This document shows, piece after piece, positions 11,971 to 26,020 of a DNA stretch of 64,000 bases. Origin of the DNA: Pyrenopolyporus hunteri (taxonomy: Eukaryota; Ascomycota; Sordariomycetes; Xylariales; Hypoxylaceae). Positions within the stretch are counted from its first letter, which is position 1. Each line of letters starts with the position of its first letter. The stretch lies in the NCBI GenBank assembly GCA_902806595.1, contig CADCXC010000037.1, forward strand, positions 186,001 through 250,000. Reading direction: 5' to 3'. The position numbers were made by a program, and so were the translations under genes. The notes under the pieces are model-generated. The model was not told the DNA's origin, did no database searches, and worked only from the letters and a program-made list of their open reading frames with translations.

Positions 11971-12800
11971 ATGCGGGAGCTTTTCCTTACCGCCTCCGTC
12001 AAAGATTCGGACTTCTCAATGGCCTGTGCAGTGTTGCAAGGTTTGACCTGGATGACCGCGCGTCAGTCCGTCCACCGGATTCTGTTCTTTCATGGCCAAC
12101 CGCAACCAAAGCCCCTCAAAGTCACACGCGCGTTCCAGCACTCACGATTCGGGCAGCTCTGGAAAGATCTTAGCAACCAATTATCTCGATCATCATATGT
12201 TCTGCAGGTGGCCTACGAGGTCATCCGAGATAGGGATTTCGGGAAAGAGACCGGCGTAGAGTTTAACTCCATGCCCGGCACCTTGCGCTGGACAGACTTC
12301 CCAGATCCCCTTCGCGACACACCAGTCACCTCAAGGAAGAAGATCGAGATCCCAGAACCAAACAATCTTCCGACCGCTCTAACCGACAACGGTTTCCGGT
12401 AAAAACACCCCATTAGATATCTAGACGGACGTCAAAGCGGACACTAACACTTCATAACAGGTACAAGAACGAGATAATTCAGGAAAGCTACTCATTCGTC
12501 AGAGAGAACGTCGAATTTGTTTTCAGCAGATATTACCACCTCCCTGAGTCGCAAGGACGGCCATTGGCAGCCCTTCCTGCCTGGGCAGACCTGCGACCGG
12601 TGGACCCTGCGCAGAAATGGGTGCTGAATGTAAAGCTAAACGTCGTTGACGACAGCCAACCAGAAAAGGTGAAGAAGGCAAACGAAGAACTCCTAGGCGT
12701 GAAAGCGGAGCTCGACAAGGTCTTTGACTTCAAAGCCATCGACCGCAGAGTGTTTGATACGAGGATACCGCCTCCCCCTACAATCCCCGTGCGTGGGTAG
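11971..12800 (+). CDS. MED18: Mediator of RNA polymerase II transcription subunit 18
   Basis: Head-module subunit of Mediator, which bridges activators and RNA polymerase II in the nucleus; with Med20 it forms the movable jaw of the head. Two exons, 11971-12398 and 12461-12800, encode 255 residues. The 62-bp intron splits an Arg codon, with donor GTAAAA and acceptor ACAG. The start at 11971 gives MRELFLTASVKDSDFSMACA, matching the usual Med18 N-terminus (M-x-E-L-F-L), and no earlier in-frame ATG exists. Other family-typical segments are LWKDLSNQLSRSSYVLQVAYE, LRWTDFPDP and, after the intron, VFDFKAIDRRVFDTRIP near the C-terminus. Length fits the family. I am confident of the identity from the pattern of conserved segments, not from a search. 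Confidence 0.9.
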
Positions 12801-14000
12801 AACGAGAGTCAAAGCGGATAGTGTAGTCACCACGATTACAAATAGGAGGGCACGTCAACATAAGGATACAATATGCGGGGACGTATTGGGGACGAGCGAT
12901 AGACTGGACAGTCACGGCTACGAGAAGAACGATGAGGCACTTCTCGATGCTCACCCGCGACACATAGGGGCGAGAAAGAGCCTAACTCGGAGGTCTACAA
13001 GAACTTGCCCAGCATTCAGATGGACGACCCCTCCATTATTGCTGCCTACCTAGGTAGCCATGTGGCCCCCTAGGCTCGTCCACTGACAGTGATGTTAAAT
13101 ATCAATAGGGTAACATTTCCCATAGCAGGGTAAAGGAGAAACTCAATCTCACAGTAATTAGATGCCTTGAACTATATCTAGGAAACGGCTAAAATCACGC
13201 CTTTCTAGTTAGCGTGCACTCCTCCAACCCTCAGACTTCATATCGGATAGTTGAACTTTTAAGCCTGGTTTTTGTTTCGCGGTTTGAATATCGCATAACC
13301 TAATCCTTTTCGAAGGCAGACGCGTCCTAGGGAGCGACACTCCCTAAGCTATCTCGCATAGGCCTCATTTCCCAGGTTGCACTTCAGTGTGCCCTTGTCA
13401 AGTGTAGAGGTACATCTGAGTCTTTTATAGTTTATTGTTAACGCTCCAGTTGTGTCTTGGTTATCTCAGAAGACTGCGGACTCGAAACGCGAATAGGAAA
13501 TATACGTCGATACGTCGATACCTCAATACCTGGACACATTGGTAGGAACGAACCCTGATTAAAAAGTTAGGCCATAGTTTCTGAGGCGGAGAGAGCAAGA
13601 GCCATGCAAACATCCCAAACACCATCGTACCTCCTTTCCGACGACTGTCTCGTTTCCTTCTTTCCCTATCACCCAATCACCTGCTCGCCGTCACTGACGC
13701 CTGACCCAACTTGTACCTAATCCACTCAACTAAGCAATCAAGGTACAAATTTTCTACAGGTACAGTGTTACCGTACTCACCTCCCGTTCTCGAAAATCCC
13801 CTCTAGGTAACTTTCTTCTCTCTTCTCGTCATGCTCACGCCAAATTCTCGCCGTCACTCTAACCGCCTATTCTTCATCTAGGTACCTCGTTGTTGGTAGT
13901 TGGTCGAGATATTTTCCCATAAAAAGCTCCCGTTCTCTTCCAGTAGACTCCTTGTTCCCCCCATCTACTCTCACATCCCCGCCAAAGACGCATAGATAAA
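12801..14000. other. Intergenic region upstream of the Q/Y-rich protein gene
   Basis: No credible gene. The last ~300 bp are pyrimidine-rich, as in many fungal promoters and 5' leaders. A few CTAC/GTAG units occur near 13050 and 13880. Confidence 0.55.
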
Positions 14001-14978
14001 ATGGCGTACAATAATAGCAACGGCGGCAACGGCGGCAGCGGCGGCGGCAATAACAACAGCGGAAATGAGAAGTTGACGGCCGAGTCCCAAGGCTTCACTC
14101 AAGGTTATACAATCTCCGGCGAATATCAAGACAGCTGCGACGGGATGAATCCGAATCAAAACCCCGTCTATCGAGCTCCGGGCTCAGCGAGTCAATTCAA
14201 CACGCCACGCTTCGAAGAACAGGGCAAAGGTATCCAGCCTACTTTGAAGCCGTCTCAATTAACTCGAGCTTACAATGGTCGTTTAGCCCCGTACCAGGGT
14301 TATCAGTCTTACGACTACCAGTCTCAACCATATTCAGACCAAGACTACCAATCCCAAGACTACCAATCCCAGGGCTATCAACCCCAAGGCTATCAAGCCC
14401 AGGTCTATCCGCCTCGAAGTTTCCCACCCAACGGAAACTCCAATTACAACGGCCAAAATCCTATGACCTTCAGTCACCAAGCGGCCTCTCAGCAACCTCA
14501 ATACTCTCAGCAACTCCAATATTCCCAGTATTCCCAATACCCCCAGTACCCTCAGCCGATGCTTAATAGCAATGATCCGAGCCCCGAAACCCCAAGAGTT
14601 GTTCTCCCGCCCACCCCAAATCATCCCATAGCCAACGGCCAAACACCTACCGGCAACGGGCGCCGGGCCATTACGCCCTCTCCCGTCAACGCTCCTAGCA
14701 GTCGCCAAATCATCACAGATCCGCGCCAGGTCATTGTCGACAGCCCGACATTCAAGGCCCTATACGCCCCCATCCAGACTCGAGGGTACGATATGCAGCA
14801 GCCGCAGCAGAGGCAGCAACCACAGATAAACCTAACTCCCCCTTACGTGACTCCCTTGAAGCAGCAACAGCAGCCCAAACCACCCGTCGATAGGGTTGAA
14901 CGCCAACGAATCCTTGACATGCAGGCAAAAGGTTTTGACGAGGAAGACGACGATATGTTCTACCCCGGTAGTGGCTAG
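14001..14978 (+). CDS. Low-complexity Q/Y/P-rich protein with tandem DYQSQ-like repeats
   Basis: Single-exon gene of 325 residues with start context ATAAAATGG. The N-terminus is Asn/Gly/Ser-rich (NNSNGGNGGSGGGNNNSGN). Residues about 95-140 hold a tandem pentapeptide-like repeat (YDYQSQ, DYQSQ, GYQPQ, GYQAQ). A second Tyr/Gln block (YSQYSQYPQYPQP) and Pro-rich segments with possible phosphorylation sites (ETPRVVLPPTP, ITPSPVN) follow. The C-terminus differs: a charged segment with VDRVERQRILDMQAKGFDEE and an acidic end MFYPGSG. This composition resembles prion-like, phase-separating proteins. No folded domain is recognised, so function is unknown. The steady frame over 978 bp, codon-level repeat variation and conserved-looking tail argue that it is real. 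Confidence 0.75.
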   Translation: MAYNNSNGGNGGSGGGNNNSGNEKLTAESQGFTQGYTISGEYQDSCDGMNPNQNPVYRAPGSASQFNTPRFEEQGKGIQPTLKPSQLTRAYNGRLAPYQGYQSYDYQSQPYSDQDYQSQDYQSQGYQPQGYQAQVYPPRSFPPNGNSNYNGQNPMTFSHQAASQQPQYSQQLQYSQYSQYPQYPQPMLNSNDPSPETPRVVLPPTPNHPIANGQTPTGNGRRAITPSPVNAPSSRQIITDPRQVIVDSPTFKALYAPIQTRGYDMQQPQQRQQPQINLTPPYVTPLKQQQQPKPPVDRVERQRILDMQAKGFDEEDDDMFYPGSG

Positions 14979-17900
14979 AAGGTCTAGCACCCCTCGATAA
15001 ACTCAAGACTCAAAAGGGGTCTTAGGTGTTTTCAAAGGGGAAGCTTGAGTAAATCTAGTGGGAAATCAGCGAACTGCGTTTCTTTTATGCGGTATTGTTC
15101 GGTAATGATGTTTCCTAAGGAGCTCCTAAAGAATGAGGGTCGGCTTCGTTTCCCATCTCTCATCTTCTAGAAAATATTCGGCTCAGGTCATGCTTGTTCG
15201 CAGACCACGCTTCTCGTTGCGAGGTAGAGTCTGCGTAATTTACCAGATTAATTTCTCTGCATTCTCTGTATGATATTACTTTATAGATAGGAGATGAATT
15301 TGTTCGATTTTCCTGTGCTCTTGTATCGGGTGAATAGGGAGTAGCTTGATTGCTTCAGTGTTTGAGCCATTCGCTCTCTGGTGACGTAATTATGACTTCG
15401 CATAAGAATACACCTACGTTTGAATAACCACCCGTATTTTCATTGTTGAATAATATTCTGAGAGACTACCAGTCCAGAAGCTACGGGCACACATAAGAAT
15501 AACTAGCTTTCACGTAGAATTCCTCTAATCATAATCCCTAAATCCACTTCATCATGAGTTAGAGATAATCTTCTCCTTCTCCAGTTAGAATTTGCCAGCT
15601 TTGTCCTCTATTCTATTCTCCCGAGTTTCGAGGCCCAGATCCCCATATCTTTAATCAACTAAATCAAATTTCTAGAAGATTGTTCCAATACGGTTGGTGA
15701 GGGGCTTCTCATCAATGACGTTTACGAGACTTTGTACCAAATTCGAATTCGCCCATATCCTTTAGAGCTGTTTTACCCTCTTGTACCTCTAACATACCTA
15801 CCTGTAGGTATATCTACGTACCAGACAGCCCAGATTGATGATCGGAGTCCTTATGGGGTGAAAGGAGTAGACAGTTAATCATCTGGTTGTCAACAAGTAG
15901 TATATACTTCTGAGTAGAACATCGGCCCCTAACCTCTAAGAATCAAGAATATTCGGCCCTTTTCCATACCGCCAAAGCTATCGCAGGCCGGTTTCACACG
16001 CATAGGCACCTCGAATCTGGTCCCCTGGTAGAGAGGAACATGTTCTATCCAATTACGTGGCATTTGAAAAGGTTGTATTTTGCGAATCACGAACAGGTCT
16101 TGTTATAAAACTCGCTAAACTCGAAAAATAAGATAATAAGAGCAATCTTATAGGAGCATGCATGTGCTAGCCCTTACCGCAATGGCCGATATTTGGTAAT
16201 ATTCATGTATTAAAGTCAACTATCCGGAGATATACTAACGTAAACACCGTGGTATGCAGCCTAGCTGTTATCCTGGAAAATTCTCATCAAATACCCTGAA
16301 GATTTCCTTATATGCGGAAAAAACTTACATCCGAACATCCGCTGTGATATGGTACGAGTTATATGCTAACGTGAAGACAGAGCTTATGATTAACATCGGC
16401 TTTTGACGTGTTGGTTATGGCGGGAGGTAGCAAATCCCGTTACCAACCCCGAGAATATGGAAGTGAGCCAATCCGGAGATAATTCGCCACGGACATCATG
16501 AATGATAGTTATAGCATGCTTCGATTTATCGTTTTAAACGAGTGGCGCTTTCGCAATATTCTAGAAGTTACCAACGGCGGACTTTAACGCATGTCTCATG
16601 AGGGTGTGAAGATACCGCAGAACGTGTCTGTTCTCTTGGGATGAAAAGTGACAAGTCAGCACTCATAAAGCATGACGTACACGTTGTTAAGGAGTAGAAA
16701 ACTGCTCGACTAGCCAAACCTCGGAGAGTCATTAAACAACTTATAGCTCTAAGGCAAAAAGGGGGGTTAGGTCTTCTCGTACTTCGGATAACGATGAGCT
16801 CATTGGCACCTCGATATCTCTTGTATGCTATTTAATACGTCTTCAACCTTAGGCTTAGGGTATATTAAGAGGATCCTACTAGGTAGTTTACAAATCTTAT
16901 AAATCCAAATAACCGTTTATTAGAGAATGCACGCCACCTGTCCCTTGGCCTAATTGTGATTTCCCCCAAGAATGGCATAGGAATCCTAATTATTAGGCAT
17001 ACACCGGTTACACGGATGAAGCCTTGCTTACGACCAAGGTCAATATATGATTCTTGTGACAGTATCTCTGAAGACTTTACAACTGTCGGCCGATAGAGTT
17101 CTTGGATTGGTCTGTCTTCAAGATACTTAGCAATGAAGTACCTACTCCTTACCGAGGGTATTCGAAATCATGCCCTTGTCCAACAGCCAAGCATTTACGA
17201 CAAGGGGCTTTCGACGTTGCTATTGGGTACCAACATTGATACTATAATTGTACATTTATACATGAGGTACATACTTGTTTAAGGTTCCTTGATACTACGC
17301 GAGCAATGCTGTAAGAAGGTTAATTTGGGACTGATTTAGTAGCCCCAGAATTCTACGAAGAATCCGTGTTGACCCAGACAGCCCAGGTGTAGGTACCTCT
17401 CGCCTCGATAGAAAAGGGGGGCCGGTACCGTACCGGAAGAGAGCCTGGGAATTTAATCTGGTCTCCGCCTCTATGTATGTACACTTCCGCTAACATCGTG
17501 TGATATCCACTGTACGCCTCTCTTGTGTTTCTGATACGCTAACGGGCCATCTGAATCTCAGTGGGATTATGGGTAAGTCGATAGACGGCACAGCAACGCT
17601 CTAGAGTGGAACCAGATAGCTCCCCCGGGGTGGCTGTTAGAGCTCTGCTGTTTCTGGTCGAAACGATCAACCTCAAATTTAACGTATGACACCTTTTCAG
17701 GACGTCGTGCCGCCCTTATGCGGCTACCTACCTGCAAGCCGTGACATCTGGGGAAGAGGAACAGCTAACTGTGCTGTACATATACCTAATTCTGGCTTTT
17801 ACTCTAATCGAACCCACGGAGGCTTTGCTTCAAGCCTTGGATCTGTGCCGCATCGTATCAAACCCTTCAGCCATGGTAGATACTCCACATATGGAAATAT

Positions 17901-19217
17901 CATTGAACTGTGGGATTGTCGGCCCGGGCTAGCCAAGAAGATTTAGGGCGTCACTTGTGTTGGTTCTCAACTAAGGCGCGAGCCTTTACCGCGAGGAGAA
18001 CCGCGGAACTACGTAGCCAGCCATGACGCCGGCGGTGTTGGACGTCCGTCAAAGAGACTTTGAGTAGCAGATAGTCACGAGATAAACATGCATGTACTAG
18101 ATATCGCTCCGTAAACAGTACCGTATGAGTGATCTCAATGGGAAAGTGAAAGGTTAGGTCTCACTATCTTCCACTGCCACGATCAGTAAAGACGACGGTG
18201 CAGCGTCTAGTTTCCACCTAACTAGTGAATTATTTGTAAGTTCAGACGCCCCGGTACCAAATATCCCTAGCCGCTGTCGTTGTCACATCTCGGGATGACA
18301 TACGATCTACCTAATACCGAAACGTCACGCCCCCCCGGTTCTCCCCGGCGCACCATATAATTTCCACTTTCCGCCTTTAGCTCCAACCAATTCTAGGGTA
18401 TAAGGTTCCTCTCTTTCGACTGGTTGTATTGTGTATCTAGGTAACCTAACAGAACACCCCTCCCCCCCCTTGCCTGATGTGCGAAATATGTATACTCGGC
18501 GGCGATAATAGAACCACCTGCGCGCCATGCAGCCGTACCTAACTTTGAGCATAACTGGAGAGCTAGGGTATCGGGAATTCAAAAGCCAGTGAGGCGCTCT
18601 CTTTCCTGTAGTCCAAATCAACATCCCGCACGGCAGATAGAAGTTTGGGAAACACTTTGCGAACTTCTCCTTACGCGTACCTACCTCTTACGCGCAACTC
18701 TCAGACAACACATCAATGAGAGCTATCGAAGTCGTTATTCGCAGATCCCGTAATCGAGCAAATCGTAGGTGCAGGGAGAGCCCTTCTATTCCTCCTTCCT
18801 TCGATGTACCCTTACTCATGTCTCGAGCTGCCGAATTAAAACACCGCTCATCGGCGTCTCCTTTTCGAGCACACCCCACATTGCCCCAGCGATCATCACA
18901 TACCTGGGTAGTAACGCATATCTCGTACGTCCGAATATCTACCTACCTAGCAGGTATATATGTGTAACGATGGTTCTAGCGATCTGGACCGCATGGCAAA
19001 TCATGCTACTGTGCGTATGTACGTACCTCACCAACAACATTGATAAAGGGGAGAGGAAAACGTGGATAAGTGCGGGTCGCTTCGGGTTCGTGCTTCGAGG
19101 GACGGGTAGCTATCAGTCTGTACCCAGGTTTAGAAACGCATGTATCTGCATAGTCGTCCGTGCCTTGGACTCTCATCTCCTTTGCCTCCCAGATTACCGA
19201 GCCATGGAAGGGGAAAA

Positions 19218-19264
19218 CGAGACGAGAGAGAGAAAGGAAAAGAAAAAAAGGAAAAAAAAAAAGG
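19218..19264 (+). repeat. Purine-rich tract (GA/A-rich)
   Basis: A nearly pure A/G stretch in the gene-poor region, low complexity only. Confidence 0.7.
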
Positions 19265-22200
19265 CAAGTTCCGCGCCCGCCTTAAAGCAACATCGACCAA
19301 CAATCCTTCTGAACTAATTCGGAAAATGGTATCAATAGACTCACGTCCCCATGCGCTCCTCTCATCGTGTCTTGTTTAACTGGCTAAGTGCAGCGACACC
19401 TGTATGCGGTGTATGATAGGGACCAGAGTCATCGCTGGGTTAACCTGCCATGTTAGAGCTCTAATGAGCCCGGGGAAGACGGAGGGTCGGTGAACCAGGG
19501 ATGGCAATCCTTTGCACGCCTACGGCGCAGCCGGCGTAGCGTGTTTCTAGACGTGTGCTTCTGCCCTTCTCTCACATGGCCGCATGAACTTCTCGCGCTG
19601 CACTGCGTCGTACCACAGGGCTGGACGTCGCAGTCGATGGCCTGCGCAAATTCAGCTCGGAGGATCCCCCTATCGCTCCAGCGTCCCATCGTTGAAATCC
19701 AACCCTTCCAACTTTCTAGTGTACTGTTGTGTATGGATTCTCATGTACGACAATGAGGAATCGGCGTCGCTAGCTGATCCTAACCGTCTCCCTACCTAGT
19801 GCTAGGAAGGGGTGAAATCCGTCATTCGTCGAGACGCGCGCCAACTATGCGAGACTGAGGGTCCCCTCTGCCTTACGAGGCCCATCAACTTCCCTACGCG
19901 GGTAGGTATCATCCTTTCCGTTTTCATCCTTACCCTGATTACCAACGCCGTTCTGAACCCATGCTCCATCGAACTATGTATGTATACCTACCCAAGATAT
20001 GCGTTTCCCAACCCTCGACCTAATTAGTGCGTAGATTACGGCCTTCTAATCTCTGATAGGCATTCCGGTTCTACGGATTAGCTCATTAGATTCGGGGATT
20101 CTGTGCACGTAGGCAGGGAATAAAGCGGTGAAGATCTTAGCCCTAGGCGGAGGGCTGCCTTCGTCTGTGCTCGCACGCAACCAGCCGCTTGGGCCCCCGT
20201 ACGTACGTACTACCTACCTAAGCTGCTAGGTACGCAGTGTGTATGTTAGGAGCCGAGATACACACGGCCGGCTCACCTCGTACCTCGGTGTTTGGATTCT
20301 TGTATTTCCGCAGACGGTGATGATTGCTTCTAGAAACACGGGAGGATGAAATCACGGTGGCGCAGTAGCTCATTAAGAATAAATTAGAAGCAAGCAAGCA
20401 AACAAAAAGGCAGGCATCAGCCGCATCCAGCACGTACGTGCCTACAGATCATAAAACGCACATCCGACCAGCAGGGAGAGCTGTAGGTATTCTGACGATC
20501 CTTCCCCGGGATCTCGCGGGTTTCACATCCTGCTTGTCTACATACCCGATTCCTTACTACCTGACGCCAAACAGCTCGTTTCCCTTACAGTCGAGATCAA
20601 CGTGGCCAGGTCTCCGCCAGGAATCCCTCGATCGGCTGATTCGAATCGAAAAAGACTGCGGGATTCCGATCGCGTGACAAATAGATAAGAAAACCGGCCA
20701 GACCGAAAACCTGCCCTATTCCCCAACGTGAATATAAATAATACCTCTCGGTACATAGGCACGTTGTAGACGCCCATTCGCGGCGCAATCATTGCCACGT
20801 TATTAACTAATCCTTTTTTTTTCCCTTTCTTTTTCTTTTGTCTCCCATGTGTCCAATAGGCAGAACTACTAATTACTCCTACGGTGAATTTAGTTAAAAT
20901 CGCTCTTAGGTTATCAGAGCTATATCTACGTGACTTCCAAATTAGAGCTAGAAAAAAAGCCCTGGTATAGTTTGATTGGTACTAAACCAGGTTTTTCTCC
21001 AGGTTGGGGGCGGCCTTTTTTCGTTGCTACGTCCTCGCGTGCTGGTCTGTGGAATATAAATTAAGATACAGTTACCGCCCCCAAGGTGGAACCAACGTCC
21101 GATTTCTTATAAGGCTGAGACTTGTTTGAATCTATACTCCAACAGCCTCGTAAGGCTCTATAAGGCAAGCCGATGGAACTTGAGTTTATTATGATAACTG
21201 ATCAGCAAACCGCGCGGGGTATGTTGGCGCTGATTCCAGACCGGCGTGAGCAGTAGCAGACCAGGGGGTCTGGTCAGATGGAAGAGCCGTGACCAAGGCA
21301 ATCCCTTGTTGGGATTTACGACTATCGGCTCGCGTTGCACAGGCAGCAGCCTCTTATAACTAATATATGTAGCTTAGCCTAGTCCAGATAGTCTATAGAA
21401 GCTAACAAGGGATATCGTTCACCGGATTGTTGTTTTACGTAGACCCCTGAGACCCGAGGCTTATAAAGGGTTACATAAGATAGCAACCCCATGTCATAGC
21501 CACCAGGCACAGCACACGGCGCAAACTGGCGCAGTAATGTTGAGGAAATTTCGATACGTGAATCATCTCATCTAACGTGCGACTCGTTTAACATCAGTAA
21601 AAAAGGGGACTCCGTATAAGGCTTTCTCTTCGTCGAACATGGCAAGAAACTTCGTGCCAGCACCAAGGCGCATGCGGCAGATCTGGTGCTGGACGGAATA
21701 ACCAGATAATCCTCCAGTTTATGCTTAGGAGTTTCAGGGCGGACTGGAAAGATCCATCCCGCACAAGTAACATGCTTGTCAGCCTTATACGTACAAAAGA
21801 TCCCAGACACATACGCGGTTGGTACTTTCGGACCATGCGAAGAAAGAACCGAGTACGATATGTAGAACATATGTAGACTGTGGGGAGCAACCCCCTAAAA
21901 ATAGCCTAGGTCGTAGGGCAGAGTACAATACAACAGAGCGGAACAGAGGAAGCGGAGTGGAGTGGAGGTTACCTAGTCCTTAAGATTACGGATGAGCCTC
22001 AGTTTCCAGCAAATGCGAACTAACACATCATGGTCACGCTGCGAGTGACGGTGAAGGACCGGCCAATGTTGGTCGGAACGTGCCAGCAAAGAGCCCAGTG
22101 GACTCCCACATCTTCGTTGGTGGCACGTCTGATACAGACAATCCCAACAAGCCTTCCGGTTTTCCTCACTCCGCGGGAATGTTGTATATGCCATTGGCGT

Positions 22201-23645
22201 CGTGATACGGCTTTTGATCCCTGTCACTGCCGTCGCGCCACGGCGCCGGTAGTAGTAGTAGCTTACTTCCTGTATGAAACGGCCCGCTAGAGAGACACCT
22301 CTGGACAGAACCTAGTAGGCTAATATGTGAAGTCGACCTAAGCATTGACTATGTCGTATCAAGCACACATGCCGGGCTGCCCTGTTCTTACATTATGGGG
22401 GTGGGCCGATGAAACTGGAACGATGCTGAAGACAGTGTTGTATGAGGCAGAGCCCGAATCAGAGACCGAGGACCCCGTAAGAGCCGCAATTAAGAGGCAC
22501 AGCGCAACGTTGTTGGTGATACTACAACTCTCATATGTGTTAGCCAATATAGGTACATGCCGCGGAAGGTAGGTAGTTGGGAAATTTTTTGTAAGCACGG
22601 CTTACTTTAGCCGTGTTTAGCTGTTGAGGCTCTCGTATGGCCGAGGCACAAGTATCAGGTACCCAGGTAAGCGTATATTAGAGGCGGTATGCTAATCCTG
22701 ACCTCGGTCGAAAGACCGGGCTTATGGCGGCCATACTGGCCCGACCGGCGGAATCGGTCAAGTCTCCCGGCTTAGCACCGTCGCCGGGAGACGACGACGA
22801 CGTAGGAGGACGGAGTTCACCACCATGCTCGGTCTCGGGGGGATCCTCCCGCCGGTAACACAGAGGTTACCACAATGCGAAGAGGCTGCATCCATCATAT
22901 GATTTCTACATAGGTATGTAGGGGAGTGGCGATCTTCGTCGAAGAAAAATTTTTCTCTTGCGTCTCCGTGAGACACTATAGGCAGCCTGCTGGGCCAAGG
23001 CTTAGGTAATTCCGAGGAGAACTACGTCTGCAGTCAGCAACGTGCATGCATACATATATGATCACAAGACATTAACGACGCGCTTTCAGCCGGCGATCGA
23101 CAAAGGATCGAGGCCGTAATCAGCCCGCTTCCACGCGCCGCGGTGGTGTATCGTCGTACAATCGTTCAATGATGTCGAGTTTCGAGGCTCCTGCGTCCTG
23201 TAACCCAAATCTCATAGGTCCGGCGACACGAGGAGGCGACCTCCGAGCATGGGGAGTGAGACTCCGAGGGCTGGGATCCCGAGGTAATGGTATACATATA
23301 CCTACTCTCTCTTGCTTGTTATGGAATTCGGAGAAACGATACTCTGTATTCTGCATATAGTGTTGTGTTGTATCGTACGTACATAGATCAAAAGTAAAAC
23401 GTGAGCTATCTCACCTCGATATAGGGCTCTCATATTGCATGTAAATCCGACTCATATCTTGAGCCTATTGGAGCTTCTCCCTTGCGTTCATATCCACTTG
23501 AGCACCGTTATCGCGGGGTCCAATAATGTTGCTACGGGGTCTACGTAGATATGCACACATGGACATACTACGTAGGGCATGCAAAGGAAAACTCCACACG
23601 ACTTTATGGGGTGGAAGCTATTGGAGTCGAGGCCGTACTACGCAT

Positions 23646-23674
23646 GTAGGTAGGTAGGTAGGTAGGCAGGCAGG
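23646..23674 (+). repeat. (GTAG)n tetranucleotide array
   Basis: About seven GTAG/GGCAG units in tandem, drifting to GGCAGG at the end. Confidence 0.85.
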
Positions 23675-25989
23675 TATGTATTGTACAATACATACGTCGA
23701 CTGCGTATGCGCGCACGAGTATTCGTTGACCCGGAACGATGTGTGTGTGTCGTTACCCCCAGCGGACCATTCACTATATCGGGGCTAGTCCAGTGGATTG
23801 CGCCAGGAGAGCGACGCCCCGGCCTTTGACCTAGACCCTTGAATAGAGAAGTCCGCCTCTGCTGGCCGCGCAGAGCGCTGTCGCATCGCGACGCATTTGA
23901 ACCCCGCGAAACTCGACACGATGACACTCTCAAACGCAAGCCTGCAAATCTGCCCCGGTTATTGTGTCTGGCATCCTACAGAATGTATGCGGGCACTTTC
24001 GGGCCACATACCGAAAGCCCCTCGCTGTCTTTCTCTTTTTCTTTTTGCCTCTTAGCGGGACGACGTAGGACTCGTTTGCTACCAAGTAGGGGAGAACCTT
24101 GTGGAGCACGGTAGTGAATGACATATGCACCTAGTTTGTTTACGGAAGAAGTTTTCCAACAGCAATAATGACGCCTTGCATCCGGCGGCCTAGTCTAGGA
24201 TAGGCTACCTATAGTAGCGTAGCGTAGTGTAATGTAGTGATAGTGTGCTGGAGGTCTGGGTAACCTGGGCCCGGTGTTATAGCATAGGGCCTAGCGTCGA
24301 AATAACAGATCTTGCAGACAGGACGAAGGATGGCTGAATGTGCAGTCAGCAAACCGTTCGTGCGCTTCCCTTGGTTGCTCTGACAATATAGCCGCTTCCC
24401 TTACCCACCGCATTCGAGGGGGGAGTGTATATTGGGGTTCGCGACGAGTGCGTGTGCCCGTTGTGGGAAATCGGCGTATTTTCACATAGGCTACTACTAT
24501 GTAGCTGTCACGGCTTCACTTGGAGTAGGGCCGGTACCCTATGCAAGGAGGATAGCATGGAGCTCATGCGGGTGGTGGGGGGATGATGGGACTAAACGGG
24601 TCAGGATCGGTCCACGCAACGTTTCTACTTACCATGGTTGTCATATACCGACGCCTTGGTCAGCCTTACAGGAAGTTCTGAAAAATTCCAGGGTCGTTAG
24701 TAAATACTCCGGCGAAGGGCCTTCGATATTCCCGTTCCATTTTGCCGACGGGGAGGGCCCGACAAGTTCATACTGTCTTGGGACGGAGGATAGACCCGCT
24801 CGAGTTCTCGTGTTTTCGTGGGAGATTGGCTCAATCCACGATATCCACGATACAAGAAAAAAATAATCATATAGTCAGTTAAAGTGGGCTGGAGTTGAGC
24901 CGTTAAATTTCACCCTAGAATATCTCCCTGCGAGAGGCAAGTAGATGATTGGCCGCGTGCCAAAAGGTCCGCCCCATACAAACAGGGTCAGGGAAGGTCC
25001 CGAGAGTGTGTGTACACAACTTCTTTTCAGCAGGGTCTGGGTATTAATCAAAGTTAGGGGTGGTAGGTCGATAAGGGGGGGCATACGGAATGGTGTATGT
25101 CATCATGCGTCCACCTCCATTTATTGATAGCCAAACTAAACTGCCCTCAGGTAGTCGCCCAGAGGTATAGAAACCGCTAAACTGTACGTGCTGAGGATTC
25201 TCGTTGGGAGCCCAAAAGAGATTTGAACATCTGGTTAGAATTCTGGAAAATCGGCCGAAGTTTTCTCCCGAGCTTCCTAGTTAGGAAGATTAGGAGAGGA
25301 GTGGCCCGTGGGAACGGAAGACTCGGTAGCCTATATCATACCAAAGACTAGGCGGATGTATGTAGGGTGTGTTGTCACCGCATACACATTCTTCGAAGGC
25401 TGGCTTGCTCCTAAAAGAAGGAAAACGCCGCCCGAGGGGCAGCTAAGCTAAGAATAAGTCATATCGCGGCGTGGCGAGTAACGACGCCGCCCCTCTGCTA
25501 ACTGCTAAGCGGGTGGTCAAACTCACCCTGAAACGTGCCGTTATTAAAGAACACATATCATCCCGTCTTCTGTTGCGTCGACGACGCAAGACTCAGGTCC
25601 CACCGTTGGCCTATGTTCGTTCTTGGTGCTACGCTGAACGTGCTCATACCACTGTCGCCGGCAGTATGTGATAGGTGTAGAGGCGCCTGGGGTAAAGGAG
25701 AATGCCGCTGAAGAAGTGGCATTGGAATTCCGGATGTGATGCTGGGTGATGTGCTCTCCAATTAGTCGAGCGACGTACGAGTTTACGCGAGACCCCAGGG
25801 GACAGTTCGACGAGGTCTCCTTGCATATATGGAAAGGGGTCTTATTGAATACCTTTAGGTACACATATTAAATGCACGATAACGTGCCATCCGCAGGTGA
25901 AATCAATTTCCTCCGGCTGATCAATATCCAGCAGCCGGCGAATGGGCCGTCACTGCGGGGACGCGTGGGCGATGCTACTGGACATCCAA

Positions 25990-26020
25990 TACCTACCTAC
26001 CTACGTAGTAGGTAGGTACC
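25990..26020. repeat. Palindromic TACC...GGTA repeat
   Basis: TACC units on the left are mirrored by GGTA units on the right around a CTACGTAG core, giving a likely hairpin. Confidence 0.8.

Noticed and set aside
18769..19317. 182-codon open frame on the plus strand
   Set aside because: It begins at GTG, ends in a low-complexity Lys run from a purine tract and shows no recognisable family.
20948..21000. Imperfect inverted repeat with CCTGGT/ACCAGG arms
   Set aside because: Arms are short and mismatched, no neighbouring gene needs a terminator there, and rho-independent-type terminators do not apply to fungal nuclear genes.
24432..24866. 144-codon open frame on the plus strand
   Set aside because: It begins at TTG and looks compositionally random; no splice partner was found.
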